Numbered from the stretch's first letter, positions 1 through 8,522 are shown. The stretch: DNA of 32,320 nucleotides from Methanosphaera sp. (GCA_017431845.1 JAFRKG010000005.1:1-32320); one strand, 5' to 3'. Notes: generated by a model from the sequence alone, not told the origin. Program-made: numbers and translations.

Positions 1-169
1 ACAAAAAACAGTCAAACAAAAACACAAAAAACAGTCAAACAAAAACAGAAAAAACAGTCAAACAAAAACACAAAAAACAGTCAAACAAAAACACAAAAAA
101 CAGTCAAATATAAATACGTAAAACAGTCAAATATAAATACGAAAAACAGTCAAATAAATAAAAAAATAT
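1..169. repeat. 23-bp tandem repeat array, at least seven units
   Basis: The core CAGTCAAA begins at positions 9, 32, 55, 78, 101, 124 and 147, an exact 23-bp period with no spacers. Positions 1-8 match the tail of a further unit, so the array continues past the left edge. Units 1-4 (9-100) are almost identical, with one C-to-G change in unit 2. Units 5 and 6 (101-146) share a diverged second half that includes TATAAATACG, and unit 7 decays into plain AT-rich sequence. The array ends about 10 bp before the ATPase start. Its function is unknown; iteron-like protein binding sites or a simple expanded minisatellite are both possible. Confidence 0.92.
132..139 (+). promoter_or_regulatory. Putative TATA box inside repeat unit 6
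   Basis: TATAAATA in unit 6 lies about 45 bp upstream of the ATPase ATG. This would place transcription start near 160 and leave a leader of about 20 nt. The same motif occurs in unit 5 (109-116). Units 1-4 have CAAAAACA in the same place and lack it. Which copy is used cannot be told from the sequence. Confidence 0.4.
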
Positions 170-179
170 AGATGATTAC

Positions 180-1472
180 ATGAAAAAATATTTAAAACGA
201 TTAATTGAACAGGATTTAAAAGATTATTTAGAAATTATAGGAGCTGTTCTATTAGTTGGACCAAAATGGTGTGGTAAAACAACAACTGCAGAACAATATG
301 CTAATAGTGTATTAAAATTACAAGATCCTGATAATAGAAAATCCTATTTACAATTAGCGGAAATTAAACCATCCAAATTATTAGAAGGTGAAAAACCAAG
401 ATTAATAGACGAATGGCAGTTAGCACCAGTTCTATGGGATGCTGTACGAATTAGTGTAGATAATGCTGATTCTAAAAATTTATACATAATGACCGGATCA
501 ACAACAGTAAATGAAAAAGAAATAAAGCATTCAGGAACTGGGCGAATACATCGTTTATTAATGTATCCTATGAGTTTATACGAAAGTGGGGATTCAAATG
601 GTAAAATTTCATTACAAAAATTATTTGAAGATGAAAAATTAGATATCAATGGCATAGAATCATTTCTTACTTTAGAAGACTTATTACATGTAGCTTGTCG
701 TGGAGGATGGCCAGAAACGCTAAATATAAAAGATAAAAACAAACAGTTAAAAATTGCAACATCATATGTTGACCATATATGTCAAACAGATGTATCGGAA
801 ATAGATAATGTAAAGAGAGATCCGGATAAAATTAAATTACTACTGCAATCTTATGCTAGGAATATCTCAACCCTTGCAAAAAATACTAATATTCTTAAAG
901 ATGTTAATTCAACATATACTACCCTTGATAAAAGCACTTTCTATTCCTATATTGCTGTACTGAAAAATATATATGTTATAGATGATATAAAGGGATGGTC
1001 ACCAAATATTCGTTCTAAAAATGCTATACGAAAAGGCCCTAAAAGACAATTTATAGACCCTTCAATAGCAACGGCAGTTCTTGATTTAACACCACAAAAA
1101 TTAATTTATGATTTAAATACTTTCGGATTTATATTTGAAAATCTATGTATACGTGATTTAAAAATTTATTCACAATCATTAGGTGGAAAAATATATTATT
1201 ATCATGACAACACAGATTTAGAAGTAGATTGTGTAATACAATTAAAAAATGGAAATTATGGATTAATTGAATTTAAATTAGGTGGTAAAGAGGAAGAAAA
1301 AGGAGCTAAAAATCTTTTAAAAATAGATAAATTGATTAAAGAAAAAATAAAAAGCAAGGATGATGTAGATATACCTGAACCATCCTTTTTAGCAATTATA
1401 ACTGGGGGCAAATTCGCTTATACAAGAGATGATGGTATAAAAGTAATTCCAATAGGGTGTTTAAGAAATTAA
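180..1472 (+). CDS. AAA-family ATPase with C-terminal DUF4143 domain
   Basis: This is a cytosolic P-loop ATPase of the AAA_14/DUF4143 type, a family common in many copies in archaea and bacteria whose cellular role is not settled. Walker A is GPKWCGKTT (residues 27-35), the Walker B-like segment is RLIDEWQ (74-80), and a sensor-like YIMTGST follows at 102-108. The C-terminal part carries an EVD...GLIEFKLG pattern resembling the PD-(D/E)XK nuclease fold reported for DUF4143. The 430 aa length is normal for the family. The ATG is preceded only by a weak GATGAT, so ribosome binding is poorly defined. The gene stands alone on the plus strand, directly downstream of the 23-bp array and convergent with ferritin. 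It could be part of a toxin-antitoxin or element-borne cargo, but nothing else here supports that. Confidence 0.88.
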   Translation: MKKYLKRLIEQDLKDYLEIIGAVLLVGPKWCGKTTTAEQYANSVLKLQDPDNRKSYLQLAEIKPSKLLEGEKPRLIDEWQLAPVLWDAVRISVDNADSKNLYIMTGSTTVNEKEIKHSGTGRIHRLLMYPMSLYESGDSNGKISLQKLFEDEKLDINGIESFLTLEDLLHVACRGGWPETLNIKDKNKQLKIATSYVDHICQTDVSEIDNVKRDPDKIKLLLQSYARNISTLAKNTNILKDVNSTYTTLDKSTFYSYIAVLKNIYVIDDIKGWSPNIRSKNAIRKGPKRQFIDPSIATAVLDLTPQKLIYDLNTFGFIFENLCIRDLKIYSQSLGGKIYYYHDNTDLEVDCVIQLKNGNYGLIEFKLGGKEEEKGAKNLLKIDKLIKEKIKSKDDVDIPEPSFLAIITGGKFAYTRDDGIKVIPIGCLRN

Positions 1473-1489
1473 GAAGAAGGAAAAAAAAT

Positions 1490-1999
1490 TTATTCTTCAT
1501 CTTCTTCTTCGCCAGTGAATTCACCGTATTCTTTGTCAAGTAAGAATAAAAGTTCTGGTGAATTTACAGACATTTTAACTTTTCTAAGGTCTTCTGCTGC
1601 AAGTTCTTCTTCTTCTACTTGTTCTTCTACAAACCATAATAAGAATTGGTTGGTTGCATGGTCTTTAAGTTTTATGCTTAAATCTACTAGGTCATGGATT
1701 AATGATGTTACTAATTCTTCGTGTGACTGGATTTCTTCATATACTTCTACAATGTTATTCCAGTCTCTTTTTGGTTCGTCTATTGCTTGTAATACTACAC
1801 TTCCACCTTTTCTTAAGATGTAATCATAAAATTTCATTGCATGTTCTAATTCTTCTTCTGCATGTACTCTTAATGAATTTGCAAAACCTGGTAAATCGTT
1901 GTCTTCAAAATAAGTTGCCATTGATAGGTATAAGTATCCTGATTGCATTTCAGCATTTAATTGGTCATTTAATGCTTGTTCCATTTTTTTGTCTAACAT
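1490..1999 (-). CDS. ftnA: Ferritin (FtnA-like, non-haem)
   Basis: This cytosolic iron-storage protein oxidises Fe(II) and stores it in a 24-subunit shell. The four-helix bundle is complete at 169 aa. All ferroxidase ligands known from E. coli FtnA fall at the same residue numbers: Glu17, Glu50, His53, Glu94, Gln127 and Glu130. The C-terminus ends in an acidic EEEDEE tail. GGAG lies at the expected distance before the ATG. The gene follows idsA by 101 bp, but a U8 tract and a separate TATA box in that gap suggest its own transcript. It converges on the ATPase gene, with only 17 bp between the two stop codons. Confidence 0.95.
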   Translation of the reverse strand: MLDKKMEQALNDQLNAEMQSGYLYLSMATYFEDNDLPGFANSLRVHAEEELEHAMKFYDYILRKGGSVVLQAIDEPKRDWNNIVEVYEEIQSHEELVTSLIHDLVDLSIKLKDHATNQFLLWFVEEQVEEEELAAEDLRKVKMSVNSPELLFLLDKEYGEFTGEEEDEE

Positions 2000-2043
2000 T
2001 ATTTATTCTCCTAAAGTTTGATAATATTATTATGTAAGACAAG

Positions 2044-2055
2044 TATTTATAATTA
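2044..2055 (-). promoter_or_regulatory. Putative TATA box for ferritin
   Basis: Read on the minus strand, the sequence is TAATTATAAATA, centred about 50 bp upstream of the ferritin ATG. This predicts a leader of about 20 nt that contains the GGAG ribosome binding site. Confidence 0.5.
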
Positions 2056-2058
2056 TTC

Positions 2059-2066
2059 AAAAAAAA
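2059..2066 (-). terminator. U8 tract after idsA
   Basis: A run of eight A on the plus strand gives U8 in the isoprenoid-operon transcript, about 35 nt after the idsA stop. Archaeal RNA polymerase terminates on such tracts. The ferritin TATA box begins just beyond it. Confidence 0.5.
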
Positions 2067-2100
2067 TGTAAAGGAATATTGGTGGTGAAAAAGTGTATAA

Positions 2101-3084
2101 TTATGCTTTTCTTGTGTATACAAAATCAGCTAATTTCATTAATGCATCTTTTGCATCAGAATCAGGAATAACAACTAATGATTCCTTAGCTTTTATAACA
2201 CAGTCATATGCTAGTGCTCTAGCATATTGTATTGCACCATACTTTTCAAGTATACTCATTGCTTCAGGGATGATACTATCATCATTTGCTTCAAGTAATT
2301 CTATGAGTCTGTCATGATCTTCTTTACTTGCTTTTTCAAGTGCATATAATACCATTACTGTTTTTTTACCTTCAACAAGGTCACTGCCCACTGGTTTACC
2401 TATTGATTCGTCCCCAGTTAGGTCTATGTAATCATCTTGTATCTGGAATGCTAGTCCGACATTTCGACCATATTCTTGTAATGCATTTATTTGCATTGAT
2501 GTTGCTCCACCAATTATTGCTCCTGCACCTGTTGCACCTGTAATTAATGCTCCTGTTTTTTTGTAGATCATGTTCATGTATTCATCTTGTGTAACTTCGA
2601 AGGTGTCCTCGAATGACATGTCTAATGCTTGTCCTTCACAGATTTTTATACAAGAGTCTACGAGTACTTTTAGTGCATCAATTGCTCGTTCATATCCTAC
2701 ATTGTCGTCTGCTGTTTTTATGATTGTTTCATATGCTTTTGCAAAGAGTGTGTCACCTGCTAGTATTGCTAATGGTTCTCCCCATACTTTATGCACTGCT
2801 TTCATTCCTCGTCTTGTATCATCATTGTCCATGATATCATCGTGTATTAGGCTGAAAGTGTGGATTAATTCTAGTGCTGCTGCAGCTTTTAATGCTTTTT
2901 CTGTGTTTCCTCCTACTGCTTGACAGCTTAGAATTGTTAATGCTGGTCTGAATTTTTTTCCTCCGGCTTTTATTAAGTGTGATGATGCATCTCTTAGCTC
3001 TTCTGGTTCGAGTGTTTTTAATGCGTCATCTATTTCTGTGTCAACTTCTGCTGAGTATGCTTTTAATATTTCCATTACATCCAT
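2101..3084 (-). CDS. idsA: Short-chain polyprenyl diphosphate synthase (GGPP/FPP synthase)
   Basis: This enzyme condenses IPP with allylic diphosphates to make farnesyl and geranylgeranyl diphosphate, the side-chain precursors of archaeal ether lipids. GGKKFRP (41-47), the first Asp-rich motif DDIMD (82-86) and the second DDYID (217-221) are all present. The 327 aa length fits the family. Phe77, five residues before the first motif, is the position known to influence chain length; I would not predict product length from it alone. The start lies 6 bp after the RNase J stop, so the two genes are probably translationally coupled. It is the last gene of the isoprenoid operon. Confidence 0.95.
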   Translation of the reverse strand: MDVMEILKAYSAEVDTEIDDALKTLEPEELRDASSHLIKAGGKKFRPALTILSCQAVGGNTEKALKAAAALELIHTFSLIHDDIMDNDDTRRGMKAVHKVWGEPLAILAGDTLFAKAYETIIKTADDNVGYERAIDALKVLVDSCIKICEGQALDMSFEDTFEVTQDEYMNMIYKKTGALITGATGAGAIIGGATSMQINALQEYGRNVGLAFQIQDDYIDLTGDESIGKPVGSDLVEGKKTVMVLYALEKASKEDHDRLIELLEANDDSIIPEAMSILEKYGAIQYARALAYDCVIKAKESLVVIPDSDAKDALMKLADFVYTRKA

Positions 3085-3090
3085 TTTTAA

Positions 3091-4434
3091 TCACCTATTA
3101 AATACTTGTGCTTGTCCATTTCTTAGTATGTGTACATCATTTCCTAGTTTATATCCTTCTTCTTCTGCTAATTCTACGAATGCTGCTAAGTGACTTAAGT
3201 CCCCGTGTGATGGGATTAAGTGTTGTGGGTTTAGCATTCTTATAAAGTCTCTTATGTCTTCGGGTCCTGCGTGACCTGATACGTGAACATTATTATATAT
3301 TCTTGCTCCTCTTTCTTTTAGTCTTCTGTTTAGTAAGTCCCTGTTTGCTAGGTTTATTGGGTTAGGGATTGTTGTTGCTGAGAATATTACGTTGTCTCCA
3401 GGTTTTATTTCGAAGTTTGTTTTGTTGTTTGCTATTCTTGGTAGTAGTGCGTCTGGTTCTCCTTGGTGTCCTGTTACTATGAGCATGTATTTTGTTCTGT
3501 TTTCGTTTGCTCTTGCTAGTGCTTTGTTGATTGATTTTGAGTTACCGTATATGCTTACATTTCTTGGTAAGTTTAGTATTCCGAGTGATTCTGCTATTGA
3601 ACAGTATCTTTCCATTGAGCGTCCGAGAAGTAGTACTTTTCTTCTGCTTCTTTCTGCTATTTTTGTTATTGCTTGTATTCTTTCTATGTGACTTGAGAAG
3701 GTTGTTACTATTAGTCCTTTTCTTTCTTCTAATGGTCCTTTAAGTACGTCTTTTAGAAGGTCTCTGGCTATTTTTTCGGAGTGTGTTTTGCTTTCTTTTA
3801 CTTCTTTGATGTTTGTTGTATCCATTATTGCTACTTTTACTCCTTTTTTACCTAGTTCTCTGAATCTTCTGTAGTCCGGTGGTGGGGATACCATTTGGTG
3901 GTTGTCAAATTTAAAGTCGTTTGCGTATATTACTACTCCTTCTGGTGTGTGTAATGCTGCTGTGATTGTCTGTGGTATACTGTGTGTTGTTCTTACAAAT
4001 TCTAGTGTGAGGTTTGGTGATATTTGTATTTTTTCTCCAGGGTTTACTGTTTTTAGTGGATTGTTTACTTTGAATTTTCTTTCGCCTTTGATTGTTTTTT
4101 CTATTAGTGCTATTGTGTATGGTGTTGCTATGATTGGTGCTTCGTATCTGTGTGCTAGTTTTGCTATTGCTCCTATGTGGTCAAGGTGACCGTGTGTACA
4201 TACTATTGCTCTTACTTTTCCATCTACTTCTCTCATTAATGTGTCGTCTGGTATTACTCCTCGTTCTATGAGGTCAAGACTGTGCATACGTGATATGTCC
4301 GTGTCTTCGTGTATGTGAAGTCTGTCAAGGTGTATACCCATATCGAATATTACTACGTCATCATTTACTTTTACAGCAGTCATGTTTTTTCCTATTTGTT
4401 CATATCCTCCGACTGCTATTACTTCTATTGTCAA
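3091..4434 (-). CDS. rnj: RNase J, beta-CASP ribonuclease
   Basis: This is a 5'-3' exoribonuclease (possibly also endonuclease) of the metallo-beta-lactamase/beta-CASP family, acting in mRNA decay. The zinc-binding HGHLDH motif is at residues 81-86, and further conserved histidines follow (for example SGHAGPED and PSHGD near the C-terminus). I place the start at a TTG (4434-4432). A perfect AGGAGG lies 7 nt upstream of it, whereas the in-frame ATG at 4452 sits in front of that ribosome binding site and would translate it. The resulting protein has 447 residues and starts 1 nt after the stop of the IPP isomerase gene. RNase J is an embedded member of this isoprenoid cluster in Methanobacteriales. 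Confidence 0.93.
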   Translation of the reverse strand: MTIEVIAVGGYEQIGKNMTAVKVNDDVVIFDMGIHLDRLHIHEDTDISRMHSLDLIERGVIPDDTLMREVDGKVRAIVCTHGHLDHIGAIAKLAHRYEAPIIATPYTIALIEKTIKGERKFKVNNPLKTVNPGEKIQISPNLTLEFVRTTHSIPQTITAALHTPEGVVIYANDFKFDNHQMVSPPPDYRRFRELGKKGVKVAIMDTTNIKEVKESKTHSEKIARDLLKDVLKGPLEERKGLIVTTFSSHIERIQAITKIAERSRRKVLLLGRSMERYCSIAESLGILNLPRNVSIYGNSKSINKALARANENRTKYMLIVTGHQGEPDALLPRIANNKTNFEIKPGDNVIFSATTIPNPINLANRDLLNRRLKERGARIYNNVHVSGHAGPEDIRDFIRMLNPQHLIPSHGDLSHLAAFVELAEEEGYKLGNDVHILRNGQAQVFNR

Positions 4435-4435
4435 A

Positions 4436-5485
4436 TTATATCCTCCTAGCATATTTTGTTGTATCTATATTTAGTTGTGTTAATATTTCCCTGGTTTTTC
4501 CGGTGATTATTAATCTTTTCTGTTTTAATTCTTCTATATTGGATGCTCCAACTAGGAACATTGCTGTTTTTAGTTCTCTTGTGAATTGGTTTATTTTTTC
4601 TTCTACCTTTTCCGGGTTAGCATATGCGTGTTTCAGGAAGGGTAATGCCATTCCAGCACAACTTGCTCCCAGGCTTATTGCTTTTGCTGCTTCTAATCCA
4701 TTGCGTATTCCACCACTGGATATTACGGGTAGTTGTGTTGCTTCTATTGTTTCGATTGTGCTTACTGCTGTTGGTATTCCCCAATCCCAGAATAGGTTTC
4801 CTAGGCTTGGATTTTCACTACGGTATGTTTCTACTGCAGCCCAGCTTGTTCCTCCTACTCCTTGAACGTCTATTGCATCTACTCCAATTTCTTCAAGTAT
4901 TTTTGCATCTCTGCCATCTATTCCTGCACCGGTTTCTTTTGCTATTATTGGAATGTCTGTTGTTTCGCATATGTTTCTTATTGAGTCCACATATCCTTTT
5001 GCATCAACATCTCCTTCTGGTTGGATGATTTCCTGTAATGGATTCAGGTGTATTGCCAGTGCATCACAATCCAGCATTTCTATTGCTTTTGGTGCATATT
5101 CTACTTGTGGTGCTCCTATGTTTCCGATTATCATGGATTTTTTTGCATGATCTCTTACTATTGTGAATGTTTCTGTTAGTTCTTCATTTGTTATTCCTGC
5201 TCTTTGGCTTCCAACTCCCATTGCAATATTAGTTTTTTCTGTGGCTATTGCAATGTTTTCGTTTATTTGTTTGCTTGCTTCGTGTCCACCAGTTATTGCA
5301 GAGATTATTAATGGAGTATCTAATGTTTTTCCTAAGAAATTGATTGATGTGTCTATTTCTTCAAAGTTTACTTCAGGCAGTGTTCTGTGTACTAGTTCTA
5401 TGTCTTCGAATCCTGTTGTTCGATGGTGTTCTACATCTTCGTTTTTACAGATTTCTAGATGTGCTAGTTTTCTGTCTGATATCAC
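4436..5485 (-). CDS. fni: Isopentenyl-diphosphate delta-isomerase, type 2 (FMN)
   Basis: This enzyme interconverts IPP and DMAPP using reduced FMN, supplying the allylic primer for prenyl chain growth. Family features are RKLAHL (5-10), AITGG (63-67), GSQRA (92-96), HLNPLQE and a GVGGTSW phosphate-binding segment. The 349 aa length is typical. The start codon is GTG, with AGGGAGG eight bases upstream. It sits between isopentenyl phosphate kinase (47-bp gap) and RNase J. The enzyme has no sequence relation to the type 1 isomerase. Confidence 0.95.
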   Translation of the reverse strand: MISDRKLAHLEICKNEDVEHHRTTGFEDIELVHRTLPEVNFEEIDTSINFLGKTLDTPLIISAITGGHEASKQINENIAIATEKTNIAMGVGSQRAGITNEELTETFTIVRDHAKKSMIIGNIGAPQVEYAPKAIEMLDCDALAIHLNPLQEIIQPEGDVDAKGYVDSIRNICETTDIPIIAKETGAGIDGRDAKILEEIGVDAIDVQGVGGTSWAAVETYRSENPSLGNLFWDWGIPTAVSTIETIEATQLPVISSGGIRNGLEAAKAISLGASCAGMALPFLKHAYANPEKVEEKINQFTRELKTAMFLVGASNIEELKQKRLIITGKTREILTQLNIDTTKYARRI

Positions 5486-5532
5486 TATCCTAACCTCCCT
5501 TATTACATTTTTTTATGTGAATAAAATGAATG

Positions 5533-6321
5533 TTATTTTATTAATGTTCCTTTAACTTTTTGGCCGGATACTGCTTTTTTTAGGTTTCCTTCTTTTTCTG
5601 CATTTATTATTAATGATTCTATTCCTTCTTCTGCCAGGCTTAGTAGTTCATTAACTTTTCCTGCCATTCCACCTGTTACATCGGCTTGGTTTTCATTATT
5701 TGTTAAAGTTAGTTTTGTGTCTTTTGTTACTATATCTACTAATTTAGCTTCAGGGTTTGTTCTTGGATTGTCTGTGTATATTCCATCCACGTCTGAGGAT
5801 AATATTACTTTGTTTGCTTTTAATTGTTTTGCAAAGTATGTTATTATCTGGTCTCCTGAGATTATTGCAAATTTAATATCGTCATTTTTGTCAAGTACTG
5901 CATCTCCGTATATTACTGGTACAAATCCTTCTTTTATGTAACGTTCTATTGTTGATGTGTCACATGTGGTTATTCTCTGATTTTCTGTTACTATGAATGA
6001 TGATGGTTTTATACCTACTGCGGGGATTCCTTTTTCTTGTAATTTCTCTACTACAATATAGTTCAATAATTGTACGGATGCTTGTGTTTTAGCTAATCCT
6101 TCAATTTTGTACAGGTTTTCTTGAGCATTTGTTATTTTTTCTCCGATTGCATACTTTTTTGCGTGTATGTGTCCGTATGATCCTGCTCCATGTACTATTA
6201 TCATATCATCATTGTAGTATGATACTTCCTCTGCTATTCTGTCTAAATTAATTTCATCTATAGTTGGCTTGTTTGCATCTTTTATTGTTAATGCACTTCC
6301 ACCTATCTTTAATATCATCAT
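5533..6321 (-). CDS. ipk: Isopentenyl phosphate kinase
   Basis: This enzyme phosphorylates isopentenyl phosphate to IPP, the last step of the archaeal alternative mevalonate route. It belongs to the amino-acid kinase superfamily: KIGGSA (5-10) binds nucleotide, and HGAGSYGH (44-51) carries the His that distinguishes this kinase from its relatives (His51). The 262 aa length is normal. Two consecutive ATGs are available; AAGGT lies nine bases before the first. The gene starts 15 bp after mevalonate kinase. Neither the decarboxylase nor the dehydratase that makes isopentenyl phosphate is encoded in this window. Confidence 0.94.
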   Translation of the reverse strand: MMILKIGGSALTIKDANKPTIDEINLDRIAEEVSYYNDDMIIVHGAGSYGHIHAKKYAIGEKITNAQENLYKIEGLAKTQASVQLLNYIVVEKLQEKGIPAVGIKPSSFIVTENQRITTCDTSTIERYIKEGFVPVIYGDAVLDKNDDIKFAIISGDQIITYFAKQLKANKVILSSDVDGIYTDNPRTNPEAKLVDIVTKDTKLTLTNNENQADVTGGMAGKVNELLSLAEEGIESLIINAEKEGNLKKAVSGQKVKGTLIK

Positions 6322-6336
6322 AATAATTTTACCTTA

Positions 6337-7308
6337 TTATTTTTCAATGATTCGTGCAGTTACTCCTTCATCAGATTGTTCGCATTTGAAGGTAGGGTAT
6401 TTGTTGTTTAGTTGACTGTATATTTCTTCGATATTGTCTGGGCAGTATGCGATTATACATCCTCCTCCACCACTACCTGTGAGTTTTGAACCTTTTGCTC
6501 CAAATTTTCGGGCCATATAAACCATGTCGGATAATTCTTGTGTGTTAACTCCTATTGAGTCCAGTAATCCCTGGTTTAAGTTCATGTAGTCCCCGATTAA
6601 TTCTGAGTTCCCTTCTTCCAGAGCGTTTTTTGCACCTTTTGCAACTTCTTGCATTGCATTAAAAATATTTCCTACAACTTGTGGGTATTTCACATATTTT
6701 TGTCTAACAGATTCAACTAGTTTTCCTGTGTTTCCTGTTAATTCACAGTTTGATATTACTAGTGGTAAATCCATGTCGAAGTTTATTCTTTCTAATTCAA
6801 ATTCTTCATTTATGTAGATTATTCCACCGTATGTGCTCATTGATGTATCTATTGGGCTTGCCGCTCCCTGAATTTTTATTTCAATATTTCTTGCTTCATG
6901 GGCTATGGTGTTTTTATCCATTTCTTTGCCTGCAAGGATGGATAGTGCTTTCATACAGCTTACTGTTACTGCTGCTGATGATCCTAGTCCTGCTCCCAGA
7001 TACATTTTTATGTCTACTGTTAGATTAAAGCCTTTTTCAAATTCAAATAAGTTTATTACTTCGTATATGTAGTCGGTTATCATTTTGTTTTGGTCGTCTA
7101 ATTCGTAGATTAGTTTCTTGTTAACCAGTTTTGATTGTGATGAATAATTGATTAGGGGTACGTTTATTTGTACTGTGTTGTCTGTTCGACTTGTTAGTTC
7201 TATGTTTACTCCCCTGTTTATTGCTACAGCTATTGCAGGTTTTTTATGTACTACTGAATGTTCACCAAACAGTATTACTTTTCCTGGTGCAAATGCTTCT
7301 ATTTTCAT
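6337..7308 (-). CDS. mvk: Mevalonate kinase
   Basis: This GHMP-family kinase phosphorylates mevalonate. The substrate loop PGKVILFGEHSVVH spans residues 8-21, the ATP-binding GAGLGSSAA 105-113, the presumed catalytic Asp is 154 in SPIDTS, and the C-terminal glycine motif GSGGGG is 278-283. The 323 aa length is usual for the archaeal enzyme. GGAG precedes the ATG at good spacing. It is the first gene of the isoprenoid operon; upstream lies a 416-bp gap rather than another operon gene. Confidence 0.95.
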   Translation of the reverse strand: MKIEAFAPGKVILFGEHSVVHKKPAIAVAINRGVNIELTSRTDNTVQINVPLINYSSQSKLVNKKLIYELDDQNKMITDYIYEVINLFEFEKGFNLTVDIKMYLGAGLGSSAAVTVSCMKALSILAGKEMDKNTIAHEARNIEIKIQGAASPIDTSMSTYGGIIYINEEFELERINFDMDLPLVISNCELTGNTGKLVESVRQKYVKYPQVVGNIFNAMQEVAKGAKNALEEGNSELIGDYMNLNQGLLDSIGVNTQELSDMVYMARKFGAKGSKLTGSGGGGCIIAYCPDNIEEIYSQLNNKYPTFKCEQSDEGVTARIIEK

Positions 7309-7724
7309 AATTATTCTCCATTATTTTCAAAAAGGAAGGTGTTTTAGTAAATAAAATTAGTTAAACAAAAAATAGTAAAATAATATTATGTTATATCTTA
7401 TATTATCCAATATTTACTTAGATAAAGAAAAAATGTAGTTCTATCAAATAGATATACTACCATGGTTTATCTAAAATTATTTAATCTAATTCCAATACAT
7501 TACCTGCTATTTGCAAGTACCCCTTAAAATGATTCCCGAATAGTACAAAAAACCATTTGTACCGTTACACGTAGTAACAAATAATGATTACATTAATCAA
7601 TTATCTTATAAGAATCTGTTAATAATATATATTGAAATCATATATAATAAAGTTAACCATTTTAGCTAAAAATAATCCATTTTTCAGATTAGAAAAAGAA
7701 AGAAAAAAAGGAATTTAAGATAAA
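7309..7724. other. 416-bp intergenic region with two inverted repeats
   Basis: No convincing gene is seen here. The region separates mvk from the DUF4013 gene, both on the minus strand, and should hold the isoprenoid-operon promoter. TATA-like stretches such as AGATATAAC (minus strand, near 7390-7400) exist, but none stands out in such AT-rich sequence. Two adjacent inverted repeats occur at 7543-7562 and 7564-7578, in a part that is less AT-rich than its surroundings. Confidence 0.6.
7543..7578. promoter_or_regulatory. Pair of adjacent inverted repeats
   Basis: GTACAAA (7543-7549) pairs with TTTGTAC (7556-7562) across 6 nt. One base later, GTTAC (7564-7568) pairs with GTAAC (7574-7578) across 5 nt. 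They lie about 235 bp upstream of mvk and 150 bp downstream of the DUF4013 stop. They may be operators or a structured RNA end; no function can be assigned. Confidence 0.35.
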
Positions 7725-8522
7725 TTATTTGGTCTCCTGCATTATAATATAAAATGCATTGGTTGCAAAGAATAATAGGAATGCTTCAAGAAAAGCTGAA
7801 ATAAGCACATCTCTTATCAGAAAGTCTAATAACCATACTAAATTAAATGATAATACCAATATTAAAGACATGATCCCTACGAATTTCAAATATCTTTTAT
7901 AACCTATCCTATAAATGTACCCGTTTATTACTCGAAAATCTAATGATTTAAATAAATTACCTGACATGTTTAAATTTATTTTTCCAATAAATGAAAATGA
8001 TAAGAAGAAAACAAAAATTATTATGCTTATCAATGCATTTAATTGAATACTATGTGTTAAATCTATCTGTAATGATACTGGTAATTCAGCGGATAATTCA
8101 CGTAAAGTAAAAATTGTAGTGTCAATATCCATACGGATTATGTACTCATGTATATGTAATAGATTAGAATAAACACCTGTTGGTACAATGAAAAATGATG
8201 AAAGTAGTGCCGTTAAAAACATGTAATATAATGTTATGATATATTCTCTTAGTCCTTCGATAAAATTTTCTAAAAAATCATAATAATCAACAGAACTGTT
8301 ATCTACTACACTGTTTGTTAAACTTATCATTAATCCAAAAATTATTAAGGTAACTACGGAATTTAATATGAACAGTAAAATTGTCCATTGTCCTATATGA
8401 ACTTTATTGAATAATTCTGTTATTACTTCACATAATAATGCTAAAAGGAATACTAATATGAAATGTTTATATTCTTTGAATGGTAGTAGAAATGATTCTT
8501 TTACAATATGCCTTATCCTCAT
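7725..8522 (-). CDS. DUF4013-type membrane protein
   Basis: This is an integral membrane protein of 265 aa with about six hydrophobic segments (roughly residues 20-40, 48-70, 96-115, 160-185, 213-235 and 240-258). Overall layout and context resemble DUF4013 proteins, a family frequent in methanogens with no known function. It differs from the second copy at 17641 in lacking the long hydrophilic tail and C-terminal zinc ribbon. The start lies 6 bp after the NudC1 stop, and an AGGTAGGT inside the end of nudC1 serves as ribosome binding site, so the two are co-transcribed. The family call is by eye and less certain than for the second copy. Confidence 0.65.
   Translation of the reverse strand: MRIRHIVKESFLLPFKEYKHFILVFLLALLCEVITELFNKVHIGQWTILLFILNSVVTLIIFGLMISLTNSVVDNSSVDYYDFLENFIEGLREYIITLYYMFLTALLSSFFIVPTGVYSNLLHIHEYIIRMDIDTTIFTLRELSAELPVSLQIDLTHSIQLNALISIIIFVFFLSFSFIGKINLNMSGNLFKSLDFRVINGYIYRIGYKRYLKFVGIMSLILVLSFNLVWLLDFLIRDVLISAFLEAFLLFFATNAFYIIMQETK

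Noticed and set aside
1-169. CRISPR array
   Set aside because: The repeats are contiguous at 23 bp with no unique spacers between them, and no cas gene is in the window. It is a plain tandem repeat.
1473-1500. Shared hairpin terminator between the ATPase and ferritin genes
   Set aside because: The GAAGAA/TTCTTC pairing comes from the GAA-rich codons for the acidic ferritin tail and gives only a weak stem.
1515-5555. Plus-strand open frames opposite ferritin, idsA, RNase J and the isomerase
   Set aside because: They are low-complexity Leu/Phe/Ser-rich translations in antisense to well-identified genes, with no ribosome binding sites or recognisable domains.
7309-7724. tRNA or other known structured RNA gene in the large gap
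   Set aside because: No T-arm like GGTTCRAATCC, no cloverleaf pairing and no GC-rich segment of the right length was found here or in the other gaps.
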